In this document: positions 9,055 through 17,434 of the stretch, one piece after another
Layout of the letters: each line of letters begins with the position of its first letter
How positions within the stretch are numbered: position 1 is the stretch's first letter
NCBI GenBank assembly: GCA_002336245.1
Contig: DDDG01000026.1
Coordinates: 177,756-241,755, forward strand
Reading direction: 5' to 3'
DNA length: 64,000 nucleotides
DNA from: Flavobacteriales bacterium UBA1986
GTDB lineage: Bacteria; Bacteroidota; Bacteroidia; Flavobacteriales_G; Salibacteraceae
Made by a program: the position numbers and the translations under genes
Notes under the pieces: model-generated
The model's database searches: none
What the model was told of the DNA's origin: nothing
What the model saw: the letters and a program-made list of their open reading frames with translations, nothing else

Positions 9055-9860
9055 ATCAGCTCTTTTATTATTCGAGTCATTTTTGGTTCTGCGACTTCTG
9101 CCACGCCTTGCACATCTTCATGTGTGACCACTTCAATTTTACCGTCAACACCTAAATCCGTTACAATCGACATCGCGAAACAAGGCAAGCCCATATGACG
9201 TGCGGCAATTACTTCTGGAACAGTTGACATCCCAACGGCATCACCTCCAATGGTTCTTATGTAAAAGTACTCATGAGGAGTTTCCAAGGTTGGTCCGGTA
9301 AGACCAACGTACACACCATCTACTAAGCGGATGCCCAATTCTTCTCCAATGTCAAAAGCAAGACGTCTCCATTCCTCCTTATATGCGTCGCTCATATCTG
9401 GAAAACGTGGTCCCAACTCAGAAATGTTTGCTCCGATTAAAGGATTTCCTGGAAAGAGATTGATGTGGTCTTTGATTACCATCAGATCGCCAATCTCAAA
9501 ATTCGGGTTCACACCTCCGCTGGCATTCGATACGATGAGGCCTTCAATTCCCAACAACTTCATGACGCGGATTGGGAATACGATTTGAGCCATCGTATAG
9601 CCTTCGTAAAAGTGAAACCTGCCCTGCATGCAGAGGACATTCTTTCCTCCGAGTCGACCTTCAATCAACTTGCCCTCGTGCCCTTCCACAGTACTAAGAG
9701 GAAAGTCTGGTATGTCAGAATACGAAATTTCTTGAATGATTTCAATTTCGCGCACCAAACCACCCAATCCTGTGCCGAGCACAATTCCAATCTGGGGTTT
9801 CTGATTAAGAACAGCTTTTAGCGCTGTTGCGGTAGCCTCAATTTCGGCGTATGAAGTCAA
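9042..9860 (-). CDS. punA: Purine-nucleoside phosphorylase
   Basis: The protein has the trimeric PNP signatures IGIVLGTGLGGLV (phosphate-binding loop), TVEGHEGKLIEGRLGGK, MQGRFHFYEGY, SNASGGVNP and GGDAVGMSTVPEVIAARH with the later VTHEDV. The enzyme phosphorolyses inosine and guanosine to the free base and ribose-1-phosphate for purine salvage. An ATG at 9905 gives 287 residues but a 68-base overlap with lpxK. The in-frame TTG at 9860 gives 272 residues and the usual roughly 20-residue lead before the glycine loop, so I prefer it; the choice is uncertain. It lies inside an overlapping minus-strand chain. Confidence 0.92.
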   Translation of the reverse strand: MTSYAEIEATATALKAVLNQKPQIGIVLGTGLGGLVREIEIIQEISYSDIPDFPLSTVEGHEGKLIEGRLGGKNVLCMQGRFHFYEGYTMAQIVFPIRVMKLLGIEGLIVSNASGGVNPNFEIGDLMVIKDHINLFPGNPLIGANISELGPRFPDMSDAYKEEWRRLAFDIGEELGIRLVDGVYVGLTGPTLETPHEYFYIRTIGGDAVGMSTVPEVIAARHMGLPCFAMSIVTDLGVDGKIEVVTHEDVQGVAEVAEPKMTRIIKELISKI

Positions 9861-10893
9861 TGATCCGTTCACAAAAAATCTGTTTATCGCGTTCGTGCAT
9901 TTCAATTCTAATGGGGATATAGAATAAAGGTAAATCCCCCAACTCTTCCTTTATCATTGGATAATTAAGGCGCATTGCGTCTTTCTCTGTCGTTAGAATG
10001 ATTTTGTCTTCCCCAGAAATCTCATGAAATGCATTCTTAATCTTCGTAATATCATTCATTTCGAAGTTGTGATGGTCCTTGAACTTTAAGTGCGTTACTT
10101 TCTTCACTTTATCCTTTAGGTGATAGAAGAGACCATCCGACTTTGCAATGCCTGTAACAAGTAGAACTTGGAGTTTGGAATTCAATTTAACCTTCTCAAG
10201 CTCATCATTAAATACGGGGGCAATCGCTTTGTACTTTATGTATGAAAAGAAGACTTGTTGATACGGCTTTGGCTTGAGCTTTTGACTGATCAGGCGTCGA
10301 TCGATGGGCGAAAGCAAGCGAGGTGCCTTGGTCACGATGATGATGTCGGCCCTTTTTGCTCCTGACTTAAACTCACGCAAACTTCCTGTCGGCAGCACAT
10401 AGTCGTTGATATAGAGCTTGTCGTAGCTGGTAAGAAGAATCGAGACGCCAGGCATGACGTACCGGTGTTGGAATGCATCGTCAAGAATCACTCCTCCCAA
10501 TTCAGGGAATTTCTTCATCAACCGACGAATGCCTCTTCTTCTATTTGCATCAACTGCAATGGGAAGCTTAGGAAACCTCCGGTGAATTTGAAGAGGTTCG
10601 TCTCCTAGAGTTCTTGCCGTCGCATTGTCATCGGCTAAATAAAAACCGGTACCTGACCTACCGTAGCCTCGACTCAGGCTTGAAATGTTATGATCGTCTT
10701 TCAGCAGTTCCAATAAATACATCACCATGGGCGACTTACCTGTACCGCCAACGGATAAATTTCCAACAGAGATTACAGGCAGCTTAAAAGAGGTGCTTGG
10801 AAGTATACCCAAGTCGAAGAGGAAATTTCGAAATGCGGTCAATAATCCGTAGAGAATTGAAAAGGGGTAAAGTATGAATCGTAGGAATTCCAT
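9838..10893 (-). CDS. lpxK: Tetraacyldisaccharide 4'-kinase
   Basis: The protein starts MEFLRFILYPFSILYGLL, a membrane-associated helix, followed by the LpxK P-loop GNLSVGGTGKSP and LSRGYGR, GDEPLQI and DDAFQHR motifs. LpxK phosphorylates the 4' position of the lipid A disaccharide on the inner face of the cytoplasmic membrane, so this organism makes lipid A. An upstream TTG at 10899 is in frame, but a TAnnTTTG box on the minus strand (10905-10912) puts the transcript start at about that point, so ATG 10893 is preferred. It heads the lpxK-punA-LVIVD-gatB-TlpA chain. Confidence 0.95.
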   Translation of the reverse strand: MEFLRFILYPFSILYGLLTAFRNFLFDLGILPSTSFKLPVISVGNLSVGGTGKSPMVMYLLELLKDDHNISSLSRGYGRSGTGFYLADDNATARTLGDEPLQIHRRFPKLPIAVDANRRRGIRRLMKKFPELGGVILDDAFQHRYVMPGVSILLTSYDKLYINDYVLPTGSLREFKSGAKRADIIIVTKAPRLLSPIDRRLISQKLKPKPYQQVFFSYIKYKAIAPVFNDELEKVKLNSKLQVLLVTGIAKSDGLFYHLKDKVKKVTHLKFKDHHNFEMNDITKIKNAFHEISGEDKIILTTEKDAMRLNYPMIKEELGDLPLFYIPIRIEMHERDKQIFCERIIDFIRRN

Positions 10894-10904
10894 TAGCAAG
10901 GCTG

Positions 10905-10912
10905 CAAAATTA
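10905..10912 (-). promoter_or_regulatory. Putative -7 box for lpxK operon
   Basis: The minus strand reads TAATTTTG, matching the Bacteroidota -7 consensus TAnnTTTG, about 12 bases upstream of the ATG at 10893. No good -33 TTG was found at the expected distance. It faces away from the nif3 promoter across a 60-base divergent gap. Confidence 0.45.
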
Positions 10913-10949
10913 CCATTTTTGACACCCTAAGTACCTCGAATGAAGGGCT

Positions 10950-10957
10950 TAAATTTG
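10950..10957 (+). promoter_or_regulatory. Putative -7 box for the nif3 operon
   Basis: TAAATTTG matches TAnnTTTG and lies 16 bases before the ATG at 10974. It overlaps the region of an in-frame TTG at 10959, arguing that translation starts at 10974. The -33 element is not clear. Confidence 0.5.
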
Positions 10958-10973
10958 TTTGACTCAGAATCCT

Positions 10974-12065
10974 ATGAAACTTGCCGATATATGCGACGTA
11001 CTTGCTGATTTTGCTCCGCTGCGTCTTCAAGAAAATTATGACAATGCTGGCCTGCTCCTCGGCCCTCCCGACAGGGACATACGGGGCATCATCTGTGCAC
11101 ACGACTGCACTGAAGAAGTCCTGCAAGAAGCCCTCAGTTTGGGCGCGAACCTCATTATTGTTCATCATCCATTGATTTTCAAACCACTCAAAAAAATCAC
11201 TTCTTCGAATCACGTCGAGCGCATGGTTGAAAAGCTCATCGAACATAAAATCGCATTGTATTCAACGCATACGACTCTCGACAACTGTTTGTATGGAGGA
11301 AATGGACGAACTGCTGAAAAACTCGGATTAAAAGGATTGTCCATCCTTCGGAAGCAATCAGAAGGTCTGCTCAAGCTTCACACTTACTGCCCGCAAGCGA
11401 ATTCCGAATCCATTCTAAATGCCTTGTTCGAAGCTGGCGCTGGTCACATTGGTGATTACTCAGAATGCTCATTTAAGGCTCCAGGAAACGGAAGTTTTAG
11501 GGCAGGAGTCGGAACCACTCCTCATGTCGGAGAAATTGATCGCCGACACCACGAAGACGAGGACAAACTTGAAGTCATTCTTGAAAAGCACCAGCAATCC
11601 AAAATCCTAAAAGCGCTTTTCAAAGCTCACCCTTACGAAGAAGTCGCCTACGATCTTGTAGAATTAGAAAACGAAAATCTACTTCGAGGCTCTGGTATTG
11701 TAGGCGAGTTTGAGAATCCGATGAGTCCTGATGCATTTCTACAACTCGTCGCTGATGTATTGAGACAACCGAATTTACGCTTCAACGCTAAACCGAATAA
11801 AAACATTCAGAAAGTAGCTATCTGTGGGGGAAGTGGCGACTTTCTCACGCCGGATGCCTTAGCTTCTAGTGTGGATGTTTTCATTACAGGAGACATCGGC
11901 TATCATCGCTTTTTAGACCTGAATGACGAGCTCTTTTTAGTCGACCCCGGTCATTATGAATCGGAGCAATTTGTTGCCGAAGTGATTCACGAGCATCTAA
12001 GCCAAAAATTTGCTAATTTTGCCGTCCATTTGGCATCCCCTGGATCACCAGTACAATACTTATAG
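10974..12065 (+). CDS. NIF3-family dinuclear-metal protein (NIF3/YqfO-like)
   Basis: About 363 residues. It begins MKLADICDVLADFAPLRLQ with YDNAGLLLG, then has the metal-binding LIIVHHPLIFKPLKKI and later THTTLDN, FITGDIGYHRFLD and LVDPGHYESEQ motifs of the NIF3 family. An insert domain of the YqfO/CutA-like type (about residues 130-230, with HPYEEVAYDL) matches the long form in Firmicutes and Bacteroidota. Members form toroidal hexamers with two metals per subunit. GTP cyclohydrolase I type 2 is an annotation in use for the family, but its physiological role is not settled. It precedes the coiled-coil/zinc-ribbon gene by 8 bases, a common pairing. Confidence 0.9.
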   Translation: MKLADICDVLADFAPLRLQENYDNAGLLLGPPDRDIRGIICAHDCTEEVLQEALSLGANLIIVHHPLIFKPLKKITSSNHVERMVEKLIEHKIALYSTHTTLDNCLYGGNGRTAEKLGLKGLSILRKQSEGLLKLHTYCPQANSESILNALFEAGAGHIGDYSECSFKAPGNGSFRAGVGTTPHVGEIDRRHHEDEDKLEVILEKHQQSKILKALFKAHPYEEVAYDLVELENENLLRGSGIVGEFENPMSPDAFLQLVADVLRQPNLRFNAKPNKNIQKVAICGGSGDFLTPDALASSVDVFITGDIGYHRFLDLNDELFLVDPGHYESEQFVAEVIHEHLSQKFANFAVHLASPGSPVQYL

Positions 12066-12073
12066 ACAAACAC

Positions 12074-12856
12074 ATGGCAAAAAAAGCTGCTAGTAAAACG
12101 GCCAACACCGAAGAAAAGCTCCGAGCTCTTTACGACCTTCAATTGGTCGATTCAAGAATCGACAAGATTCGCATGATGCGCGGCGAGCTCCCACTAGAGG
12201 TTAAAGACCTTGAGACCGAGCTAGAAACTCTTCAACAGAGAATCGATCGTTTAGAAGGCGAAGCTGGAGACCTCAACACTGAGATCAGCCACAAAAACAT
12301 CTCAATTAAAGATGCCAACGCTCTGATTAAAAAATACCTCGAGCAACAAAACAATGTTCGAAACAACAGAGAGTTTGAAGCTCTTTCAAAAGAGATTGAA
12401 TATCAAAACTTAGAAATTCAATTGGCTGAAAAGAGAATTCGTGAGTTCAACATTAAAATTGAACAGAAGAATGAGCTTTTAGAAGCAGCGAAAGAAAAAT
12501 TCAAAGAAAGAAACAGCGACCTTGACCTAAAGAAGGGCGAGCTCAAAGGTATTCTTGAAGAAACTCGCAAAGAAGAAGAAACGTTGATGAAGAAGTCGGA
12601 AGATTTCGCTTCAAAAATTGAAGATCGTTTACTTCGTCAGTATCAACAGATTCGTCGCAACTCTGTGAACGGATTGGCAGTTGTAACTCTAGACAGAGGT
12701 GCTTCAGGAGGATCTTTCTTCGTAATCCCACCTCAACGTCAATTGGACATTCGCAATCGCAAGAAGATCATCATTAGCGAACATTGTGGTCGTATCTTGG
12801 TAGATCAAGAGTTGGCAAAAGAAGAAGAAGATAAAATTGAAAAGTTGATCTCTTAG
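12074..12856 (+). CDS. Coiled-coil protein of the C4-type zinc-ribbon family, ribbon degenerate
   Basis: A 260-residue protein: Ala/Lys-rich start, long coiled coil (about residues 30-180) and a C-terminal ribbon segment with IPPQRQLDIRNRKKIIISEH and CGRILVD. The family (zf-RING_7/DUF164-like, often described as a nucleic-acid-binding zinc ribbon) normally has CxxC before the IPPQ stretch and CxxC before GRIL. Here the first pair reads SGGS (Ser211, Ser214) and the second SEHC (Ser235, Cys238), so three of four ligands are serine. Zinc binding is therefore unlikely while the fold motif is retained. It is co-transcribed with the NIF3 gene upstream and followed by a terminator. Confidence 0.85.
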   Translation: MAKKAASKTANTEEKLRALYDLQLVDSRIDKIRMMRGELPLEVKDLETELETLQQRIDRLEGEAGDLNTEISHKNISIKDANALIKKYLEQQNNVRNNREFEALSKEIEYQNLEIQLAEKRIREFNIKIEQKNELLEAAKEKFKERNSDLDLKKGELKGILEETRKEEETLMKKSEDFASKIEDRLLRQYQQIRRNSVNGLAVVTLDRGASGGSFFVIPPQRQLDIRNRKKIIISEHCGRILVDQELAKEEEDKIEKLIS

Positions 12857-12877
12857 ATCAATCAATCAAATCATTTG

Positions 12878-12915
12878 AAATCCCGCTTTTCCTAGGAATT
12901 GCGGGATTTTTTATA
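12878..12915. terminator. Intrinsic terminator between convergent genes
   Basis: The stem AAATCCCGC (12878-12886) pairs with GCGGGATTT (12901-12909) and is followed by a T run on the plus strand. The plus-strand zinc-ribbon gene ends upstream and the minus-strand porin gene ends at 12911, so the hairpin may serve both directions. Confidence 0.8.
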
Positions 12916-14359
12916 TCCTAAAGCCTAGGCCCAGGCTAATCTGAATGCGATTCATATTCAATCGACTCGCTTGATTTGGGGCCAAGCTCGGCTCATATAA
13001 ATGGAACTCCTCTTCCACTCGATCGATGTAGGACAGACTGAAATCCCAATTCACGTAGTCTGTACGGTTTCCAAATCCAAAAGAGTACAACTGTTGCCAC
13101 CCACCTGCACCTCCTTGCAATGGGTTCCCCATATTAGAGAAACCCCCTCGTAGAGCAAATGAGCTCAATCTATACTCTCCACCCAAACGAAAATTGTAAG
13201 CCCGCTGATGATTTGCTTTGATTGCATCGTTCTCGATGTCGAATACATTTTGTCCTCCATCCCAGCGCAATTTCGCCTGGCTATAATCGATGTAGTCCAT
13301 GTCAACATTCACGAAAGCCCGTTTCCCAAAAACGATGGCCGTACTGGCAGTAATCTTTCCTGGAGTCGTCATTTGATAGTTAAAACTCGCGTCACCTGAT
13401 TCGGCGGAATACGATTGACCAGTTACAAAACTCGACTGCATCTCAGAATACCAATAATCAGTGAGATCAAGCCATGTTGGGCTGTGATAAGCTAAGCCAA
13501 AACGTAAGGAAGGACTGGGCCTGTATATCAAACCGACATTTAAATTCACACCACTCCCAGTAGTTTCTAAAAATTCTGTGAAGCGATAATCATTTAAAAA
13601 TGTGCTGGTATCTCCAGCAGGAACTCTTTCAATAAAATCAGAAGAGCGAGTGAATTGAACGCTGCGGAAATTCAGACCTGCTCCAAAATAGAACTTGTGT
13701 TCATAATTGACTGCAAAGTTAAATTGCGTTTGATCCATACGTCCGCGTTCGTCCGATTCAAAGTGCTGCACTTGGCCATAATCCGGAATGGCCGTGAAAA
13801 AAAAGTTGTTGAAGGTGTCGAGAAGAAAGGTTTGCCAAGCCAAGCTTGCTCCAAATGGATACAGACTATCAATCCCATCGACATTCGCTCCTTGGTTGTC
13901 CAAGACTTGATTGAAAAAGAAATCCAATAATGAGCTCTGATTGTTTACTCCCTCAATCTGAACGTTGCGGTTGAAATCCGACATTTTTGAAATCGATGCA
14001 CCAAAAACCATATTGTTCCAGCCATTCTCATCGTCTCGTAATTTGATGAGTAAGGAAAGACTTCCAAGTCTAACATTCGAATTTCCAGTTTCACTTTTTT
14101 GTCCGTAATGCTCAGATGAGAAGTCTGTAAATTGATAGTATGGACTTATACTCAACTCGCTTTTTCCTAGAATAGCCAAACCTGCAGGGTTCACCGTCCC
14201 ACCCGAAGCATCACCTCCACTCGCCCCCATTGACGAGGCCATTCCCTGGGAACGCGCCGAACCATTCGCGTGAAAAAGGCTGTAGCGAAGAACGTCTTCC
14301 CCATTTTGGCCAAAACTCAATATTGGTAGAAAGAACAGAAGTAACAGTCCTCGAATCAT
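12911..14359 (-). CDS. OmpP1/FadL-family outer membrane transport protein
   Basis: A 482-residue protein with a signal peptide (cleavage after LSFGQ). The mature N-terminus has YSLFHANGSARSQGMASSMGASGGD followed by TVNPAGLAIL, the hatch-region pattern of FadL-like proteins in Bacteroidota. The rest is alternating beta-strand sequence ending in an aromatic-poor LGLGFRI strand, consistent with a 14-strand barrel. FadL homologues take up long-chain fatty acids or other hydrophobic compounds; this one's substrate is unknown. Its ATG overlaps the stop of the upstream lipoprotein gene by 4 bases, so the two are likely co-expressed. Confidence 0.85.
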   Translation of the reverse strand: MIRGLLLLFFLPILSFGQNGEDVLRYSLFHANGSARSQGMASSMGASGGDASGGTVNPAGLAILGKSELSISPYYQFTDFSSEHYGQKSETGNSNVRLGSLSLLIKLRDDENGWNNMVFGASISKMSDFNRNVQIEGVNNQSSLLDFFFNQVLDNQGANVDGIDSLYPFGASLAWQTFLLDTFNNFFFTAIPDYGQVQHFESDERGRMDQTQFNFAVNYEHKFYFGAGLNFRSVQFTRSSDFIERVPAGDTSTFLNDYRFTEFLETTGSGVNLNVGLIYRPSPSLRFGLAYHSPTWLDLTDYWYSEMQSSFVTGQSYSAESGDASFNYQMTTPGKITASTAIVFGKRAFVNVDMDYIDYSQAKLRWDGGQNVFDIENDAIKANHQRAYNFRLGGEYRLSSFALRGGFSNMGNPLQGGAGGWQQLYSFGFGNRTDYVNWDFSLSYIDRVEEEFHLYEPSLAPNQASRLNMNRIQISLGLGFRI

Positions 14360-15312
14360 CGGCCTCGAGGCTTCGTTGTGGTAGAACTCCGTTTTGGAGG
14401 TGAACTGGAACCTCTTGATGGGCTTGAAGAGCGGCTGGGTGTGACTTTAGGAGCTTGAAAAACTTTAGGACTTGGAGGAGGTGCCTGAATAGACCTTGGG
14501 CTCTTTTGATTTGCTGGCTGGCTGTAGCGGGTCACCTTATTCGGACTTTGGCGACTGATCGAACTGGAAGGTTTACGCACAGATGGCTTCATCTGAACTG
14601 CATTCTGAGGACTTGAAGGATTCGAATTGTTGATGGACGAACGTGAAGTCCTCCCGTTCAAAGGCGTCCGATTGGGGCTAACATATGATCTGCTTGAGTT
14701 CGCAGCTCGTGGCACATATGATCGAACACTCGAACGCTTTCCCTCATAACGGATTTGTCTGTTCTCCGAAGTCGGAATGCTTGGGTAGCGATTGTAAAAA
14801 TTGGAATACGGATGATACATCATACTTGCACCCCCGTAATAATACATCGGTCGAGGATTGTTGAATGAGTAGTAATTGGAATAAGGACTCCAGTAATAAT
14901 TCTGCTGCATATTCATGCATTGCCAGTAACTCATGTATGGAGGACATCCACCATTGAAAGAGTTGCTGTAGAGTCCGGCTCCTATGGATCCAAAACCCAT
15001 CTGGCTGTAAGGTTCGTAAAAAGGATCGTAGAAAAAAGCACTGCTGGCATCGTTTGGGTTGACGTAATCCATCATTCCAAATCGAAGGTTTTCAGCCTCC
15101 TCTTCATTGTAATACTCGAGGTTTTCGCCTTGACCGGAAGCAGGCTCATCACCTTGAACAAGATTTGATGGTGAGGATGCCTGAGCAGTATAAATCACCC
15201 TTGGTGTCGGTGCGTAAATGTCGTCTTCTGGAAGGTCGCCGAGATTCGAAATTGATGCGCAGGAACTGAATAGGAGCAGAATAATTAAAATGGGGAATCG
15301 GGCAATACTCAT
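14356..15312 (-). CDS. Low-complexity lipoprotein of unknown function
   Basis: A 318-residue protein with a lipobox at LLLFSSC (about residue 18). After an acidic segment (residues about 30-75) comes a Tyr/Asn/Met/Phe-rich stretch to about residue 180, with YYYGGASMMYHPYSNFY-type composition. A Ser/Arg/Pro/Lys-rich tail of about 135 residues follows, strongly basic. I do not recognise a domain. The composition suggests an extended, surface or periplasmic polymer-binding segment. It precedes and overlaps the FadL-like gene by 4 bases, so it may act with that porin. Confidence 0.75.
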   Translation of the reverse strand: MSIARFPILIILLLFSSCASISNLGDLPEDDIYAPTPRVIYTAQASSPSNLVQGDEPASGQGENLEYYNEEEAENLRFGMMDYVNPNDASSAFFYDPFYEPYSQMGFGSIGAGLYSNSFNGGCPPYMSYWQCMNMQQNYYWSPYSNYYSFNNPRPMYYYGGASMMYHPYSNFYNRYPSIPTSENRQIRYEGKRSSVRSYVPRAANSSRSYVSPNRTPLNGRTSRSSINNSNPSSPQNAVQMKPSVRKPSSSISRQSPNKVTRYSQPANQKSPRSIQAPPPSPKVFQAPKVTPSRSSSPSRGSSSPPKRSSTTTKPRGR

Positions 15313-15359
15313 AGCATAAAATTAACAAGATTCATGCCGACAATCCTTTTAAACACCGA

Positions 15360-16370
15360 CTAAACGAGCGGAAGGACATTCGCCATTCGTTTCAAATCTT
15401 CTTCTGAAAAATCTAGATGTGTGACAAATCTAATTTGTGTGGGACCAAATGCCACTGCCTGAATTCCTTGCTTTTCTAGTCGCATGAGCGTTTCGCTCAC
15501 ACTGCCATCCTTCACATTCGCAATGACAATATTTGTTTCTACCTCCTGAACACTTTCTACCCAAGAACACTCTAGCAGCAGCAGGCCCAATCCCTTCGCA
15601 CGCCGATGATCTTCGCTCAAACGATTGACATTATTTTCCAAAGCATACAAACCAGCAGCGGCCAAATAGCCTGCCTGTCGCATGCCTCCACCAAATCGCT
15701 TTCGCACTCTTCGCGCCCGATGAATGAATGAGGCTTCACCAATGAGCACACTTCCAACTGGGGCACCTAAACCCTTGCTGAGGCAAATTGAAATGCTGTC
15801 GAAACATTCTCCAACATCCTTCGCCGTGTAATCAGAAACATCCAAAGCGTTGAAAATTCGCGCTCCGTCTAGATGCCGACCAACACCAACTTCTTTCCCC
15901 AACTCACTAATTCCTTGAAGGTCGAGTAGTGAATACACACTGCCTCCTCCTTTATTCATCGTATTCTCTAAACTGATTAGGGTGGAATTCGGAAAGTGAG
16001 GATCATCGGGCCTAATCGCGGCCCTAATTTGACTTGCCTTCAGCTGACCTCGTTCCCCTTCCAATAGGTTTGGCGAGACACCAGAATTCGCCATCATGCC
16101 TCCACCCTCGTACAAATAAATATGAGAAGATTTATGGCAGATCACCTCATCCCCAGGGCGCGTATGTAAGGCGATGGCAATTTGATTGGTCATGGTTCCA
16201 CTCGGGCAAAACAGGCCCGCTTCCTTCCCGAAAATTTCGGCGGTGGTGTTTTCCAACTCTCGAATAGTAGGATCCTCATTGAAGACGTCATCCCCAACTT
16301 TAGCACTCATCATAGCCTGAAGCATTGCTTCAGTCGGACGAGTTACAGTATCGCTTCTTAAGTCAATCAT
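15360..16370 (-). CDS. Low-specificity L-threonine aldolase
   Basis: A 336-residue PLP enzyme of fold type I. It begins MIDLRSDTVTRPTEAMLQAM and has FNEDPTIRELE, LFCPSGTMTNQIA (cofactor phosphate loop), the conserved HIYLYEGGG segment, HLDGARIFNA (Asp168 to the pyridine nitrogen) and SICLSKGLGAPVGS with the Schiff-base Lys199. It cleaves L-threonine or L-allo-threonine to glycine and acetaldehyde. The start codon overlaps the stop of the O-methyltransferase gene by 4 bases, indicating co-translation. Stereopreference cannot be decided from sequence alone. Confidence 0.93.
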   Translation of the reverse strand: MIDLRSDTVTRPTEAMLQAMMSAKVGDDVFNEDPTIRELENTTAEIFGKEAGLFCPSGTMTNQIAIALHTRPGDEVICHKSSHIYLYEGGGMMANSGVSPNLLEGERGQLKASQIRAAIRPDDPHFPNSTLISLENTMNKGGGSVYSLLDLQGISELGKEVGVGRHLDGARIFNALDVSDYTAKDVGECFDSISICLSKGLGAPVGSVLIGEASFIHRARRVRKRFGGGMRQAGYLAAAGLYALENNVNRLSEDHRRAKGLGLLLLECSWVESVQEVETNIVIANVKDGSVSETLMRLEKQGIQAVAFGPTQIRFVTHLDFSEEDLKRMANVLPLV

Positions 16371-17008
16371 TTCTTACGGGCAACCATTAAACCATCTCGA
16401 ATGGGAAACAGAACATTCTCAACGCGAGGATCCTCTTTCACCATCTTAGAGTATTCATATAAGGTCTTCGTTTCTTGATCCATGGTCGATGGCTCATCAA
16501 GAATTTTTCCACTCCACAATACATTGTCGGCCAAAATGTAAGTCCCAGGCTTGAGTTTATCAATCACCAAATTGTAGTAGTTGATGTAGTTTTCTTTATC
16601 GGCATCAAGAAATACAATGTCCCAGTCGAAATGCAGATCTGGAATCACTTCCAATGCTTTTCCAAATCGAATGTCGATGCGTTCTCCAAACTCAGAAGCC
16701 TTCACATATTTCTCATGAATCCAAGCAAGCTCATCGTTCACATCCAGGCTCACCACTTTTCCACCTTCTTGCAAGCCTTCTGCAAAACAGTGCGCAGAGT
16801 AACCTGTATAGGTTCCCACATCTAAGACAAACTTCGGACGAATCATATGAGACAACATGCTCAAAACGCGGCCTTGTAAATGTCCAGCCAACATGCGAGG
16901 CAGCACAACTTTCGCATTCGTTTCCCGATTCAATTCTTGAAGAACCAAAGGTTCTTCTTTGGTCATTTGATGCACATAAGCATCCAATTTAGGGTCTAAA
17001 AATTCCAT
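16367..17008 (-). CDS. Class I SAM-dependent O-methyltransferase
   Basis: A 213-residue protein of the caffeoyl-CoA/catechol O-methyltransferase type. It shows VLDVGTYTGYSAHCFAEGL (SAM motif I), VVSLDVND, the metal-site segment WDIVFLDADKENYINYY and ADNVLWSGKI. Such enzymes are Mg2+-dependent and methylate catechol-like hydroxyls; the bacterial substrate is unknown. It is the promoter-proximal gene of a two-gene unit with threonine aldolase. It diverges from the plus-strand gene at 17044 across 35 bases. Confidence 0.9.
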   Translation of the reverse strand: MEFLDPKLDAYVHQMTKEEPLVLQELNRETNAKVVLPRMLAGHLQGRVLSMLSHMIRPKFVLDVGTYTGYSAHCFAEGLQEGGKVVSLDVNDELAWIHEKYVKASEFGERIDIRFGKALEVIPDLHFDWDIVFLDADKENYINYYNLVIDKLKPGTYILADNVLWSGKILDEPSTMDQETKTLYEYSKMVKEDPRVENVLFPIRDGLMVARKK

Positions 17009-17043
17009 ATAAACTAGCTGTTAAAAGCACTAACTTTCAGCCT

Positions 17044-17415
17044 ATGAAGGTAGCACTATTCGCATTCTTTCTTTCAGTTGGCCTTACGGCATTTGCACAA
17101 CGTCCGATGCTCACTCCCGAGCATCCCATTGAATTTAGCAAGAATTTCAACAACGGAAATTTCATTATTGACTATTTGATTGAAGAGCAGGCGGCCATAA
17201 ACCTCTACTTAAAAAACGACAGCCTTAACCAACCTATTTACTTGTTGAAGATGAAAGCGGTTTCACAAGGTCAATATGAATTGGAAGTGAACAAATCCTT
17301 GATGAAGCCCGGAACCACATATGTGATTATGGAATGGAACGGAAAAGTGGCTGAAGCCTCCTACATCATTGAAGAAATTGAATCTTCCGACGAAGAATCG
17401 GAAGAAAATGAATAA
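17044..17415 (+). CDS. Small secreted protein of unknown function
   Basis: A 123-residue protein with a clear signal peptide (MKVALFAFFLSVGLTAFAQ, cleaved before RP). The mature part has beta-strand character (FIIDYLIEEQAAINLYL, TTYVIMEW) and an acidic end, SSDEESEENE. No family was recognised. A near-consensus -7 box (TAACTTTC at 17031-17038) would make the transcript nearly leaderless. It precedes a lipoprotein and a T9SS subtilase on the same strand, so it may belong to the same export-related unit. Confidence 0.75.
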   Translation: MKVALFAFFLSVGLTAFAQRPMLTPEHPIEFSKNFNNGNFIIDYLIEEQAAINLYLKNDSLNQPIYLLKMKAVSQGQYELEVNKSLMKPGTTYVIMEWNGKVAEASYIIEEIESSDEESEENE

Positions 17416-17421
17416 GTAGGC

Positions 17422-17429
17422 TAGTTTTG
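17422..17429 (+). promoter_or_regulatory. Putative -7 box before lipoprotein gene
   Basis: TAGTTTTG matches TAnnTTTG exactly and is followed by CCGCC and the ATG at 17435, implying a nearly leaderless transcript for the lipoprotein-subtilase unit. The same TTTGCCGCC extension occurs before the tRNA-His gene. Confidence 0.4.
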
Positions 17430-17434
17430 CCGCC

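Noticed and set aside
9861..9905. ATG 9905 as the punA start
   Set aside because: It would overlap lpxK by 68 bases and add residues before the usual family start; kept as an alternative only.
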